Below, piece by piece: positions 33,111 to 42,812 of a stretch of 62,067 bases of DNA. The notes beneath the pieces are model-generated. The model was not told the DNA's origin, ran no database searches, and saw only the letters and a program-made list of their open reading frames with translations. This DNA comes from Acidobacteriota bacterium (GTDB lineage Bacteria; Actinomycetota; Acidimicrobiia; Acidimicrobiales; Microtrichaceae), in assembly GCA_003577145.1 (NCBI GenBank), contig QEUP01000019.1, forward strand, positions 1 to 62,067, given 5' to 3'. The position numbers and the translations under genes were made by a program. Numbering within the stretch: the first letter of the stretch is position 1; each line of letters starts with the position of its first letter.

Positions 33111-33202
33111 GTTGACTAAGTTGATCGGCTTTATCATGAGTGAGGTCAACTCGTTCTGTGAACGCGCGTGGCCCCTATAGGGGCCTTTTCGGTTCACAAA
33201 AC
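33111..33202 (+). promoter_or_regulatory. Structured leader with nested inverted repeats upstream of DUF4395 gene
   Basis: GTTGAC at 33111-33116 can pair with GTCAAC at 33145-33150. Just after it, GGCCCC-TATA-GGGGCC (33170-33185) forms a strong hairpin followed by TTTT, nested in an outer GTGAAC/GTTCAC pair. The second hairpin looks like an intrinsic terminator. The arrangement could be a simple terminator for the small upstream gene or an attenuator for the DUF4395-thioredoxin operon. Confidence 0.5.
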
Positions 33203-33224
33203 GTGGGAGGCAACTGGGAGAGCC

Positions 33225-33677
33225 ATGCAGGCCAACGAGACAACCATACGAGCGCCGAGGCCCATCGATCCCCGCGGTCCCCGCTTCAACCAGGCCGTCC
33301 TCACCATCGCCCTGCTCGTCGGCTTCCTCCTCCAGTGGTGGCCCGTGGCGCCGGTGATGGCCGCGGTGCTGTTCCTGGGCGCCGCCTTCGGCCCGCGCTA
33401 CGGCCCCTTCCTACGTCTGTACGCCGAGGCCATCCGGCCCCGGCTGTCACCTCCCGCCGAGCTGGAAGACCCGCGACCGCCGCGGTTCGCCGCCGCCGTC
33501 GGGGTGGTGTTCCTCACCGCGGCGACGATCGCCTTCGCGCTGGGTGCCACTGCCCTCGGCTGGGTCCTGACGCTGCTGGTCGCCGCGCTGGCCGGGCTCG
33601 CCGCCGGCACCGGGATCTGCGTCGGGTGTGAGGTGTACCTGTTCATCGTCGGTCGTACCAGGGCGGCGCAGCCATGA
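33225..33677 (+). CDS. DUF4395 integral membrane protein
   Basis: From ATG 33225 the product is 150 residues with four hydrophobic segments. The family signature is IDPRGPRFNQAVLTIALLVGFLL, with a later AAGTGICVGCEVYLFI segment containing a CVGC-type cysteine pair. DUF4395 proteins are commonly encoded with thioredoxin-like proteins in actinobacteria, as here, where the stop and next start overlap as ATGA. A role in thiol-redox or sulfur handling at the membrane is inferred only from context. Confidence 0.82.
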   Translation: MQANETTIRAPRPIDPRGPRFNQAVLTIALLVGFLLQWWPVAPVMAAVLFLGAAFGPRYGPFLRLYAEAIRPRLSPPAELEDPRPPRFAAAVGVVFLTAATIAFALGATALGWVLTLLVAALAGLAAGTGICVGCEVYLFIVGRTRAAQP

Positions 33678-34066
33678 GCCCGCTGCTCCTGCGATTGCTG
33701 GTGGTCGCCTTGCTGGTCGTGGTGATGGCGTTCGTCGCGCTCATCCGCAGGCGCCAATCGTCGCGGAGCACGCTCGACGGTCAGACGCGACTCCCGGACG
33801 ACCTGGTCGGCGGAAGCCCTGTGACATGGATCGTCTTCACCACCCCATACTGCGTCTCATGCGATGCGGTGGCCGAGATGCTGCGGGCGGACGATCCGGC
33901 GGCGTGGGTACGGGTCACCGACGTGAGCGAGCGGCCCGACCTCGTTCGTGAGCTGGGGATCCGGCGGGCGCCGACGACGCTTCTCGCCGACACCGATGGG
34001 CGGATCAGGCTCAAGCTGGTGGGTCTGGAGGCAGTCCGCGAACACCTGCACTCGCCGGCAGCCTGA
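33674..34066 (+). CDS. Membrane-anchored thioredoxin-fold protein
   Basis: The 130-residue product has an N-terminal membrane helix (LLLRLLVVALLVVVMAFVALI) and a thioredoxin fold with active site TTPYCVSCDAV and the cis-Pro motif GIRRAPTTLLAD. It probably works with the overlapping DUF4395 protein. The CVSC active site differs from the CGPC of general thioredoxins, so a specialised partner is likely. Confidence 0.85.
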   Translation: MSPLLLRLLVVALLVVVMAFVALIRRRQSSRSTLDGQTRLPDDLVGGSPVTWIVFTTPYCVSCDAVAEMLRADDPAAWVRVTDVSERPDLVRELGIRRAPTTLLADTDGRIRLKLVGLEAVREHLHSPAA

Positions 34067-34125
34067 CTCTGACTCCGCCAACCGAGCGCACTACCTTCGT
34101 TGAGGACCAGGAGACCGGATCGGAC

Positions 34126-34803
34126 GTGGTGATGAGCTTGCAAGGGACAGACCAGCTGTCGAGCTGGGCGCGACAGCCACGCCAGGCCCGCAGCCAGGAG
34201 ACCATGCTGCGGTTCCTCGAGGCCACCGAGGAGTTGCTGGCAGAGCGGTCGTTCGACCAGCTGAGCGTCGCAGACATCGTCGAGCGGGCCGGCCGGACCG
34301 TGGGCTCGTTCTACGCACGCTTCGAGGACAAGTACGCCGTTCTGCACATCCTCGCGGATCGCATCGACGAGGAGATCTGTTCCGTGATCGCCGATTTCGC
34401 CGACCCGCGGCGCTGGGAGGGCCGTTCACTGGCAGCTGTCGTGCGGGGCTTTGCCGAGCTGACGGTGCAGTGGTACAGGACCACGGGCCCGGTGTTCCAG
34501 GCAGCGACCGCCTACGCCGCCTCCAACCCCAGCTTCAGGGATCAGCGGGTGCCCACCTTCCGCTTCTGTGCCGACTGCTTCAAGCGACTGGTCCTGCTCC
34601 GCGTCGAGGAACTAGGTCACCCCGAGCCCGAAAGGGCGGCCGACCTGGCCTTCGAAGCGCTCATAGGCGTGCTCGACCACCGGCTCGTCTTCGGTGAGTT
34701 CACCGCCACGACTGCGAGCAACGACGCCCAGCTGGTGGACGAGATGGAAGAACTCGTGTCGGGCGTGTTGAGGATCCCCGCGCGCAACACCGCCTCAACC
34801 TGA
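34126..34803 (+). CDS. TetR-family transcriptional regulator
   Basis: The 225-residue protein has an N-terminal TetR HTH: RSQETMLRFLEATEELLAERSFDQLSVADIVERAGRTVGSFYARFEDKYAVLHIL. The ligand-binding domain that follows has Tyr/Phe-rich helices typical of hydrophobic effectors. Starts at GTG 34126, GTG 34129 and ATG 34132 are all possible. Its target is unknown. It follows the thioredoxin gene by 59 bp, and its end overlaps the convergent SGNH hydrolase by 9 bp. Confidence 0.88.
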   Translation: MVMSLQGTDQLSSWARQPRQARSQETMLRFLEATEELLAERSFDQLSVADIVERAGRTVGSFYARFEDKYAVLHILADRIDEEICSVIADFADPRRWEGRSLAAVVRGFAELTVQWYRTTGPVFQAATAYAASNPSFRDQRVPTFRFCADCFKRLVLLRVEELGHPEPERAADLAFEALIGVLDHRLVFGEFTATTASNDAQLVDEMEELVSGVLRIPARNTAST

Positions 34804-35610
34804 GTCGGAGGGGCAGCGCTCCATCGCCTCGACGACCGCATAGCTCATCGCCCAGGCCCCGTCGTTGGTCAGGTGAAGCCCGTCCTCGGCGTTGAACGAC
34901 GGATGACCGTTGATGCGACTTGCGAAGTCGGCGATCTGCAGCTGCGGGAACCGTTCGGCCGACTCGACCAGCGCCGAGTTGAACTGCTCGGCTCGTTCGG
35001 CCAACTCGGGGCGGTCCAGATCCGATTGCACCGTGGCCCACACCACGCAGCCGACCGGGCGGGTGGCATCCAGGGCCGAGGCGATGTCACGAGACGCCTC
35101 GTCCCTGTCAACCCAGTTGTCGTCGAGCAGGTCGTTGGTGCCGAGGAGGAGCACGATCACGTCGGCGTCGGCCGAGTACTCGCCGATCTTGTCGATCTGG
35201 CCGTCTATCGGCACGCCGTGCTGCCAGGCCGTGCTGACCTGGTAGCCGGCGCCGAGGGTCGAGGCTATGGCGTTGTTGGATTGCCCCAACAAGGAGTCGC
35301 CCACCATGTCGACCTGAACCGGTGCCCGGCTGACGCTGGCCCCGCCGACCTGGGCCTCGGGCAGGCCGTTCAACGCGCCGAAGCTCGGGTTCTCGTCGCT
35401 GCCGGCAGTCTCGGCCACGCTCGCGCCGTCGGCAGAAGACGGGGTGGGGACCGCGAACTGGCCGGCTGACCCGGACCCGCCGGCGCTGAGCCACACGACA
35501 GCGAGCAGCACGGCGACCGAGATCGCCACGCCTGCTACTTCCACCTTCGGCCGTCGGTGCGCCTTCGCCAACAGTTTTCCCCACCCTGGGTGCCCGCCAA
35601 ATCGCCTCAC
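34795..35610 (-). CDS. Membrane-anchored SGNH/GDSL hydrolase
   Basis: The 271-residue product has an N-terminal membrane helix ([21 protein letters not shown]) followed by a linker and an SGNH esterase domain. Block I is [14 protein letters not shown] with the nucleophile Ser, block III is [12 protein letters not shown], and block V is DGLHLTNDG with the catalytic Asp and His. Such enzymes deacylate or deacetylate cell-envelope polysaccharides. The gene is divergent from copA. Confidence 0.85.
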   Translation of the reverse strand: MRRFGGHPGWGKLLAKAHRRPKVEVAGVAISVAVLLAVVWLSAGGSGSAGQFAVPTPSSADGASVAETAGSDENPSFGALNGLPEAQVGGASVSRAPVQVDMVGDSLLGQSNNAIASTLGAGYQVSTAWQHGVPIDGQIDKIGEYSADADVIVLLLGTNDLLDDNWVDRDEASRDIASALDATRPVGCVVWATVQSDLDRPELAERAEQFNSALVESAERFPQLQIADFASRINGHPSFNAEDGLHLTNDGAWAMSYAVVEAMERCPSDSG

Positions 35611-35686
35611 GCAAGGTAACGCATCGTCACGCAGCGCGACAACGTGGGGAGACCGCAGTGATCAGCACGTCGATATCCTTGGTGCC

Positions 35687-37924
35687 ATGTCCCCCGCGCG
35701 AACAGACCTCCCGATCGAGGGAATGACCTGTGCCGCGTGCGCCACCCGCATCAGCAAGGGCCTCGCCAAGATCGACGGCGTGGGACAGGCAGACGTCAAC
35801 CTGGCAGCCGCCCGGGCCACGGTGTTCTACGACCCGGAAGTGGTCGACGAGGCTGCGCTGCGCACCAGGATCGAGGACCTCGGCTACTCGGTGCCCGAGG
35901 CCGGGACCGATCCGGAGCTGAACCACCTGGCGCTGCTCACACGCCGGCTCGGGGTGGCCGCCGCGCTGTCGCTGCCGGTGCTGGCGATATCCATGATCCC
36001 CGCCCTGCACTTCGACGGCTGGGAGTGGGTCGTCGGCCTGCTCACCACCCCCGTCGTGTTCTACTCCGGCTGGGGCTTCCACCGGGCCGCCCTGGTCAAC
36101 CTCAGGCACGGGACCGCCACCATGGACACCCTCGTGTCGATGGGCACGCTGGCGGCCTGGACGTGGTCCGTCGTCTCGATGCTCCTCATCGAGCACACCC
36201 ACGACACCCACGTCTACTTCGAGACAGCAGCGGTGATCGTCACGCTCATCCTGCTCGGCAAGTGGTTCGAGGCCCGCGCCCGCCAGCGCTCGGGGGACGC
36301 CATCCGGCGACTTGCCGAGCTCGGCGCCAAGACGGCCTGGCTCGAGGACGGTGAGGAGATCCCGCTGGCTGCGCTCGAGGTTGGCATGCGCTTCGTGGTG
36401 CGCCCCGGGGAGAAGGTGGCGACCGACGGGGTCGTCGTCGACGGTCACAGCGCGGTCGACATGTCGATGGTCACCGGTGAGCCGGTGCCGGTCGAGGTCG
36501 GGCCGGGGGACGAGGTGATAGGCGCCACGGTCAACGCCAACGGGGTGCTGGTCGTCGAGGCGGCCAAGGTCGGCGCCGACACCGCGCTGGCGCAGATCGT
36601 GAAGCTCGTCGAGGAGGCGCAGGGTTCCAAGGCACCGGTGCAGCGGCTCGCCGACCGGGTCTCGGGAGTGTTCGTGCCGGCCGTGCTGCTGGTGGCCTCG
36701 GGTACGCTGATCGGCTGGCTGGCGACCTCGCACCCGGCCGAGGAGGCGTTCACCGCCGCAGTGGCAGTGCTGATAATCGCCTGCCCCTGCGCGCTGGGGC
36801 TGGCCACACCGACCGCGATCATGGTCGGCACCGGTAGGGCGGCCCAGCTGGGAGTCATCATCAAGGGTGGCGAGATCCTCGAATCCACCCGCCAGGTCAC
36901 CGCCGCGGTCGTGGACAAGACCGGCACCCTCACCGAGGCCAGGATGGAGCTCGTGTCGCTGACCGTGGCGAACGGCGTCGACGAGCGCCTCCTGCGGCGG
37001 GTGGCAGCATCGCTGGAAGCCGTCTCCGAGCACCCCATAGCCCGAGCCATCGCGGCCGGCATCGACGACACCCGCCCGGTCGAGGGCTTCGCGAACGTTC
37101 CCGGGCTGGGCGTCACCGGGACCGTCGAGGGCCTGGCGGCCGCGGTGGGACGTTCGACGATGTTCGACGAGATCCCGCCCCGGGTGGCCGAGGCGGCCGG
37201 CGACGCCGAGCGCTCGGGCCGGACCGCGGTGATGGCCGGTTGGGGCGGAACGGCCCGCGGTGTGCTGGTTGTTGCCGACCGGGTGCGACCCACCAGCCCC
37301 GAAGCGGTCGCGGCGCTGCACGAACTCGGTCTTAGCGTCACGGTTCTCACCGGTGACAACCGCCGCACTGCTGAGGCTGTGGCGGGTGAGGTCGGCGCCG
37401 ACCGGGTCCTCGCCGAGGTTCTCCCGCAGGACAAGATCGCCGAGATCGAGAGGCTGCAGTCGCGGGGCGAGACCGTCGCCATGGTCGGGGACGGAATCAA
37501 CGACGCACCCGCGCTGGCGCAGGCCGATCTGGGCATCGCGGTGGGAACCGGCACCGATGTCGCGATCGAGGCCTCGGACCTCACGATCGTGAGCGCCGAC
37601 CTGCGGGGTGTGGCCGATGCGATCGCGCTCTCCCGACGCACGCTGGCGACGATCAAGGGCAACCTGTTCTGGGCCTTCGCCTACAACACCGCCGCGATCC
37701 CGTTGGCTGTCGCGGGTGTCCTCAACCCCATGATCGCCGCGGCCGCCATGGGGTTCTCCTCGGTGTTCGTGGTCACCAACTCGCTGCGGCTGAGGCGCTT
37801 CAAGGGCTTCCGCCGGGGAGGCGGTGGCAACGCCCGGCGCCAGACCCCAGCTCATGCGCTGGAGGTGCCGCACCGGGAGCAGCTGCCGGAGTCGCGCCGG
37901 CCCTTCATCGGAAAGGAGACCTGA
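35687..37924 (+). CDS. copA: Copper-exporting P1B-type ATPase
   Basis: From ATG 35687 the protein has 745 residues. An N-terminal heavy-metal domain carries [11 protein letters not shown], and the transmembrane CPC motif is ACPCALG, diagnostic of Cu(I) transport. The actuator motif is VTGEPVPV, the phosphorylation site DKTGTLT, and the hinge [10 protein letters not shown]. The last helices carry YNTAAIPLA and [15 protein letters not shown]. It exports copper from the cytoplasm. copZ follows 2 bp after the stop. The open frame upstream of 35687 is not family-like. No CsoR gene is adjacent. Confidence 0.95.
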   Translation: MSPARTDLPIEGMTCAACATRISKGLAKIDGVGQADVNLAAARATVFYDPEVVDEAALRTRIEDLGYSVPEAGTDPELNHLALLTRRLGVAAALSLPVLAISMIPALHFDGWEWVVGLLTTPVVFYSGWGFHRAALVNLRHGTATMDTLVSMGTLAAWTWSVVSMLLIEHTHDTHVYFETAAVIVTLILLGKWFEARARQRSGDAIRRLAELGAKTAWLEDGEEIPLAALEVGMRFVVRPGEKVATDGVVVDGHSAVDMSMVTGEPVPVEVGPGDEVIGATVNANGVLVVEAAKVGADTALAQIVKLVEEAQGSKAPVQRLADRVSGVFVPAVLLVASGTLIGWLATSHPAEEAFTAAVAVLIIACPCALGLATPTAIMVGTGRAAQLGVIIKGGEILESTRQVTAAVVDKTGTLTEARMELVSLTVANGVDERLLRRVAASLEAVSEHPIARAIAAGIDDTRPVEGFANVPGLGVTGTVEGLAAAVGRSTMFDEIPPRVAEAAGDAERSGRTAVMAGWGGTARGVLVVADRVRPTSPEAVAALHELGLSVTVLTGDNRRTAEAVAGEVGADRVLAEVLPQDKIAEIERLQSRGETVAMVGDGINDAPALAQADLGIAVGTGTDVAIEASDLTIVSADLRGVADAIALSRRTLATIKGNLFWAFAYNTAAIPLAVAGVLNPMIAAAAMGFSSVFVVTNSLRLRRFKGFRRGGGGNARRQTPAHALEVPHREQLPESRRPFIGKET

Positions 37925-37926
37925 GC

Positions 37927-38139
37927 ATGTCCGAGCGCACCTACTCGGTACCGGGGATCTCGTGTGAGCACTGCAAGCACGCCATCGAGTCCGAGCTGGC
38001 CAAGCTGGAAGGCGTCGATGCGGTCACCGTCGACGTGGCCGGACGACTCGTCAAGGTCGTCGGGTCGGTGAGCGACGAGCAGATCCGCCAGGCGGTCGAC
38101 GAGGCGGGCTACGAGGTCGCATCGCTGGGAGGAAGCTGA
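37927..38139 (+). CDS. copZ: Copper chaperone (heavy-metal-associated domain)
   Basis: The 70-residue protein is a single HMA ferredoxin-like domain with the Cu-binding motif GISCEHCKHAI and the fold end AGYEV. It would deliver Cu(I) to the CopA metal-binding domain. It is in one operon with copA, with a 2-bp gap. Confidence 0.93.
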   Translation: MSERTYSVPGISCEHCKHAIESELAKLEGVDAVTVDVAGRLVKVVGSVSDEQIRQAVDEAGYEVASLGGS

Positions 38140-38356
38140 GCCGCGGGGCGCTGCTGTCACCGAACCGGCCGGCCAGAGTCCCGCGGGCTCGTCAATTCGC
38201 CAGATCGCGGCGGTCGAAGCCCACCAGGGCAACCACCGGTACCAGTACCGAGTTCTCGCTCCAGGTCGTGATCCACCCTTCCGCTCAACCGTGTCAGCCA
38301 GACAGATGGTCCCCGGCCGGCCGTGCCCGGTGCCCGGCCTGCAAATCGCCGGCGGC

Positions 38357-39538
38357 TCAACCGGCCCGCGCCTGCGACACGAGGCTCAACCAGTCACCGT
38401 CGAAGCCGCTGAGCGCAGCCAAGAGCTTGCCCTCGGCGCTTTGACCCAGCCGGGTGAGCACGCTGTCGAACGAGCGGATCACGTAGGCCTTCTGGTCGTT
38501 GGCGCCCAACGCCGCGACCGTGTCCTCGGGCGCGCCCGGTACGAGGGGGCCCGGCTCGAGGGGTGGGTCGGATCCCGGCGCGCGGTAGGCCTCCTGGCCG
38601 TTCAACCACCACAGCAGGCCGTAGGAAGGGTTCAGCTCGCTCGACGGTTGCAGCAGTTCCTCGATCGATTCGCCGGCCACGACCTGCTGGTTGCCCCACC
38701 AGCCACCCCGCTCGACCAGCAGCGCGAAACGGGCCAGGTCGTAGGCGTTCATGACCAGCCCGATGAGGCGTCGGCCGGTGACGTCGACGCTCAGCTCTCC
38801 CTCACCGGGCCGTGGCACCCAGGCGGCGTGGCGCACACCTATGGGCTCCCACAGCCAGGATCGGGTCAGGTCCTCCAGTTCGGTGCCCGCCGCCGCCTCG
38901 AGCACCTGGTGCAGTCGGTGGTAGGCGTCGTTGTTGTAGAACCACACAGTGCCCGGAGCGGCCTCAACCCGCAGGTCGGTGTCGAGCCCGCTGGTCATGC
39001 TGAGCAGGTGTCGAACGGTGATGCGGGCCTCGGCTTCCTCATCGTCCTCGGCGGTCCAACCGGGCCCGAGCAGGTCGCTCACCGCCGTCTCGTAGTCGAG
39101 CAGGCCCTGCTCGCCGGCAATGGCACAAAGCACCGCCACCACGCTCTTCTGTGCCGAGGCGATGTCTCGGGACCAGTCGGCTGACACTCCCCATTGCTGC
39201 TCGGCCACGATCCTGCCGCCGGTGACCCACACGACGGACCGGGAGCTCTGCTCACCGGCAAAGGCCATGGCCGCTTCCACTCCGGCCGGGTCCCACCCAG
39301 CCTCGGCGGGAGCGACGCGCTCCCAACTGCTGTCCACCGGCGGTGGTACGTAAGCGGCAGGGAGCGGCGGCGGCGCCGTTGCCGTCGTCGCGGTCGTGGT
39401 CGAACTCGGGGATCCTGTGGCCGCGCCCGTCGATGACCCGTCCCCTCCCCGCTCACCCCTGCTGCACGAGCCGAGCAGCAGCGACGCACCCAGGCCGGCT
39501 GAACCCGCAAGAAAGGCGCGGCGGTTGACGAGGTGCAC
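38357..39538 (-). CDS. Beta-lactamase-family serine hydrolase, Tat lipoprotein
   Basis: The 393-residue protein starts with a twin-arginine signal (NRRAFLAGSAGLGASLLLGSC) ending in a lipobox. The penicillin-recognising fold has the nucleophile motif SAQKS (SxxK), YNNDAYH (YxN) and late conserved segments SYGLLWWLNGQ. It belongs to class C beta-lactamase/esterase-like enzymes, whose substrates range from D-amino peptides to esters. No antibiotic-resistance role can be concluded. It is divergent from amt. Confidence 0.87.
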   Translation of the reverse strand: MHLVNRRAFLAGSAGLGASLLLGSCSRGERGGDGSSTGAATGSPSSTTTATTATAPPPLPAAYVPPPVDSSWERVAPAEAGWDPAGVEAAMAFAGEQSSRSVVWVTGGRIVAEQQWGVSADWSRDIASAQKSVVAVLCAIAGEQGLLDYETAVSDLLGPGWTAEDDEEAEARITVRHLLSMTSGLDTDLRVEAAPGTVWFYNNDAYHRLHQVLEAAAGTELEDLTRSWLWEPIGVRHAAWVPRPGEGELSVDVTGRRLIGLVMNAYDLARFALLVERGGWWGNQQVVAGESIEELLQPSSELNPSYGLLWWLNGQEAYRAPGSDPPLEPGPLVPGAPEDTVAALGANDQKAYVIRSFDSVLTRLGQSAEGKLLAALSGFDGDWLSLVSQARAG

Positions 39539-39746
39539 GCCGGAAGTATGCCCGGCAGGTGTGAGGGATCTGTGAAGCGGATGACACGGTGACGCCCCCG
39601 GGACGAGGTGGTGTCAGATTCCGTTCAGCAACACGTGCGGCACGCGTAACACGGCGCACACAGCTGTGAAACGGCCCCTTCGTAGCGTTCCCGCAAACGT
39701 CCGATCGAGGTGTCGCGTCGCCTGTGCGCATGCGGCTGGAGGAGAC

Positions 39747-41321
39747 ATGAAACGCAAAGTGCTGATGGCTGGGGTGCTTGCCCTCACCGCCGTTCTGGCG
39801 TTCACCACGCCGGCGTTCGCCCAGGATGCCGATCCGGTTGTGGTGCTGGGTCAACGGGTCAACCTGATGTGGGTGATCATCGGCGCTGCGCTGGTGATCT
39901 TCATGCAGGCAGGCTTCGCCATGGTCGAAACGGGCTTTTGCCGGGCGCGCCACGCCACCCACGTCGTGAGTACGAACTTCATGGTCTTCGGCCTGGGTTT
40001 CGTCGCCTTCTTCCTGGTCGGCTACAGCTTGATGTTCGGCGGGTACTTCTACGTGGTCCCCGGCTTCGACTTCGGCTACGACCAGCCGGTCGGTGATGCG
40101 CTGATCAAGTTCGGTGACTGGGTGTTCTTGTGGAAGGGTGGCTTCGCGGGGTCGTTCTTCGACGGCGGGAACCTGGCCTACTCGGGCGCGGTGTTGGGCT
40201 TCTTCCTCTACATGGTGGCGTTCATGGACACCACCGCCACGATTCCGACCGGCTCGATGGCCGAACGCTGGCGCTGGAAGTCATTCGTGCTGTGGGGCGT
40301 GTTCTGTGGTGCCCTCTACTACCCGGTGTTCGGCGCCTGGACCTGGGGAGGTGGCTGGCTCAGCCAGCTGGGCAACAACCTCGGGCTGGGCAACGGCTAC
40401 GTGGACTTCGCCGGTTCCGGAATCGTGCACGCCATGGGGGGCGTGGCCGCGCTCGCCGGTGCGTTGGTCCTCGGTCCACGCGTCGGGAAGTTCGGCAAGG
40501 ACGGCAAACCCCGCGGCCTACCGGGCCACAGCATCCCCTTGGCCATGCTCGGGACCTTCATCCTGCTGTTCGGCTGGTTCGGCTTCAACGCCGCCTCGAC
40601 GTTGGCGGCGACGGACGCGCAGCTGGCGACCGTCGCGGCCAACACCGCCCTCGCGGCGGCGTTCGGGTCGGTCCTGGCCATGTTGTGGTCCACCTGGCGC
40701 CTCGGCAAGCCTGATCCCGGCATGATGGCCAACGGCATGCTGGCCGGGCTCGTGGCGATCACGGCCCCTTGTGCCTTCGTCGATCCATGGGTCGCGGCGC
40801 TGGTGGGCGCCGTTGCCGGTGTGGTCGTGATAGAGGCGATCCTGCTCCTCGAGCGGAGGTTCAAGGTCGACGATCCCGTGGGCGCGATCTCCGTGCACGG
40901 CGTCTGCGGCGTCCTCGGTGTGCTCTCGGTCGGCCTCTTCGCCAACGGCAAGTACGGGATCGATGCCATCGCCCCGGGAGTCGGATGGAACGGCACCACC
41001 AACAACTTGAACGCCGACGGTGCCGCCAACGGCGTGACCGGCCTGTTCTACGGCGACGGCGGCCAGTTGATCGCCCAGCTCATCGGTGCGGCAACCATCA
41101 TCGTCGTGATGGGCGGCGTCGCCTTCGCCTTCTTCAAGATCCAGCACCGGCTGACCAGGGGCGGCATCCGTTCCGATCGTGAGGACGAGATCAACGGCCT
41201 CGACCTCCCCGAGATGGGAGTGCAGGCCTACCCCGACTTCGTGGGCACCCATGAGGGTTACGGGGTACCCGAAGCACCGGCCACGACGAGCGCCGGCGAC
41301 CGCCAGCTGACCCAAGCGTAG
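39747..41321 (+). CDS. amt: Ammonium transporter
   Basis: From ATG 39747, preceded by GGAGGAG, the protein has 524 residues. A signal peptide ends PAFAQ. Eleven or so membrane helices carry family motifs: QAGFAMVETGFCRARH, DTTATIPTGSMAERW, DFAGSGIVHAMGGVAALAGA, GTFILLFGWFGFN and the C-terminal GAISVHGVCGVLGVL. The DFAGSG and twin-His residues of the ammonium pore are present. The PII gene follows after 12 bp, the conserved pairing in which PII gates Amt. Confidence 0.95.
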   Translation: MKRKVLMAGVLALTAVLAFTTPAFAQDADPVVVLGQRVNLMWVIIGAALVIFMQAGFAMVETGFCRARHATHVVSTNFMVFGLGFVAFFLVGYSLMFGGYFYVVPGFDFGYDQPVGDALIKFGDWVFLWKGGFAGSFFDGGNLAYSGAVLGFFLYMVAFMDTTATIPTGSMAERWRWKSFVLWGVFCGALYYPVFGAWTWGGGWLSQLGNNLGLGNGYVDFAGSGIVHAMGGVAALAGALVLGPRVGKFGKDGKPRGLPGHSIPLAMLGTFILLFGWFGFNAASTLAATDAQLATVAANTALAAAFGSVLAMLWSTWRLGKPDPGMMANGMLAGLVAITAPCAFVDPWVAALVGAVAGVVVIEAILLLERRFKVDDPVGAISVHGVCGVLGVLSVGLFANGKYGIDAIAPGVGWNGTTNNLNADGAANGVTGLFYGDGGQLIAQLIGAATIIVVMGGVAFAFFKIQHRLTRGGIRSDREDEINGLDLPEMGVQAYPDFVGTHEGYGVPEAPATTSAGDRQLTQA

Positions 41322-41675
<354 letters not shown>

Positions 41676-41773
41676 TGCCGGCGCAGCCGGCCGCATCACG
41701 CTGCCGGCAACCGGTCGCGTGCCGGCGCCCGGACGGCGTCAAATGGTCCTGATCACCGGGCTAGCGTGGTCCG

Positions 41774-42421
41774 ATGAGCGAGGTCTACGCCGAGCTGCGG
41801 GGCATCATCCTCGCCGACGACGACCTGGCCACCGTCGCCTGTCGGGTGCCCGACGCCGGTGAGCTCCCGTGGTCGGGATTCACCCGGGCGGCGGGTCTGG
41901 TGGGCACCGATCGCGACGGCGCGGCGAGCGCTCTGGCAGAGGTCGCGGCGCTGCCGGGAGCAGAGACACGGGTGGCCCTGCAGGCCTGGCGCTGCCTGCG
42001 TGACCTGGGCGTGGAGCCACCGGAAGCCGCTGGCCGGGTGGTGCGGGGGGTGGTGGTGGAGGTCGGCCTCGAACTGGGCACCGACGTGGTGGCTGCCTAC
42101 GAGGATCACACGGCCCGCTACCTCAACCAGGGTGGGGGAGGGGCCTTCTGGGAGCGTCCCACCGATGCACTCGACAGCTCGATCGACGCCTACCTGGCCG
42201 CGGGACAGGAGGTGGCCGATGCCACCGGGCCCATCGAGGGCTCTCTGCCCGGGCCGGCCGCTTCGGGAATGGCGGCCATCCTGTTGCTGACCTACCGGGG
42301 CATCCACCTCGGCTCCGGTCCCATGGACGCCATCATGGGCGACGAGCTCGGAGGGCGGGTTACGGGGGCGGCCTTCCCGCTGATGCAGGCCCTCACCGAA
42401 ATGGCGCCAAGAGAGGGCTGA
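41774..42421 (+). CDS. Conserved-looking protein of unknown function
   Basis: The 215-residue protein starts MSEVYAELRGIILADDDLATVAC. It has an alpha-helical repeat-like N-half (ASALAEVAALPGAETRVALQAWRCLRDLGVEPPEAAGRVV), then GVVVEVGLELGTDVVAAYEDHTARYLNQGGGG. The C-half includes a Gly-rich segment (SLPGPAASGMAAILLLTYRGIHLG). No signal peptide is visible. I do not recognise the family. It follows the PII gene by about 100 bp in the same direction but need not be related. Confidence 0.7.
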   Translation: MSEVYAELRGIILADDDLATVACRVPDAGELPWSGFTRAAGLVGTDRDGAASALAEVAALPGAETRVALQAWRCLRDLGVEPPEAAGRVVRGVVVEVGLELGTDVVAAYEDHTARYLNQGGGGAFWERPTDALDSSIDAYLAAGQEVADATGPIEGSLPGPAASGMAAILLLTYRGIHLGSGPMDAIMGDELGGRVTGAAFPLMQALTEMAPREG

Positions 42422-42451
42422 CGCAGCTCAGTCGGGCCGGACTGTCGTCGG

Positions 42452-42812
42452 TCACGCCGACGGGGACAGGCAACGTTCGATGTCCCAGGCGTGATGGGCG
42501 GCATCGTGCGGGTTCGTGTGAACGATGTCGGCGAGGTCGACCGTTCCCCGTTCGGGATGGACCAGCGCCAGGTCGTCGGGAGCAAGGGCGATCGCGTCGA
42601 GCCAGTCGCGGACCGACCGCCGGAGGGTCCCACAGCGCGCCCTTCAGATCGATCGCCTCGTAGACCCGGGCACGGGCGAGAAGGTTCTCGTCGTAGCTCG
42701 CCACGGTTGCGGACCCGCCGAGCACGGCTCCGGCAATGCGCTCCGGCCAGATCCGCAGGTTGTCGCCGACGTGGGGAGTGCTGCACACATGCCGGCTGCG
42801 GCACCGGCTCAT
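42452..42812 (-). pseudogene. DinB-superfamily pseudogene, 5'-truncated and frameshifted
   Basis: One minus-strand frame from 42812 encodes VGDNLRIWPERIAGAVLGGSATVASYDENLLARARVYEAIDLKGALW. The next frame, from about 42630, continues RRSVRDWLDAIALAPDDLALVHPERGTVDLADIVHTNPHDAAHHAWDIERCL and stops at 42452. Together they look like the C-terminal part of a DinB-like domain with the HDAAHH metal/helix region. A one-base shift near CCTCCGG breaks the frame, and the N-terminal third is missing because the sulfatase gene ends there. A sequencing error could explain the shift but not the truncation. Confidence 0.6.

Noticed and set aside
35627-37873. Long open frame antisense to copA (over 740 codons)
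   Set aside because: It lies entirely opposite copA, has His/Arg/Gly-rich composition typical of antisense frames in GC-rich DNA, and matches no family.
38357-39538. Antibiotic-resistance beta-lactamase
   Set aside because: The protein has the fold and SxxK/YxN motifs, but this family is mostly esterases and peptidases; no evidence supports lactam hydrolysis.
39620-39690. GlnR-like half-sites (GTAAC and GAAAC) upstream of amt
   Set aside because: The halves are 17 bp apart rather than the usual 6, so I could not support a GlnR box.
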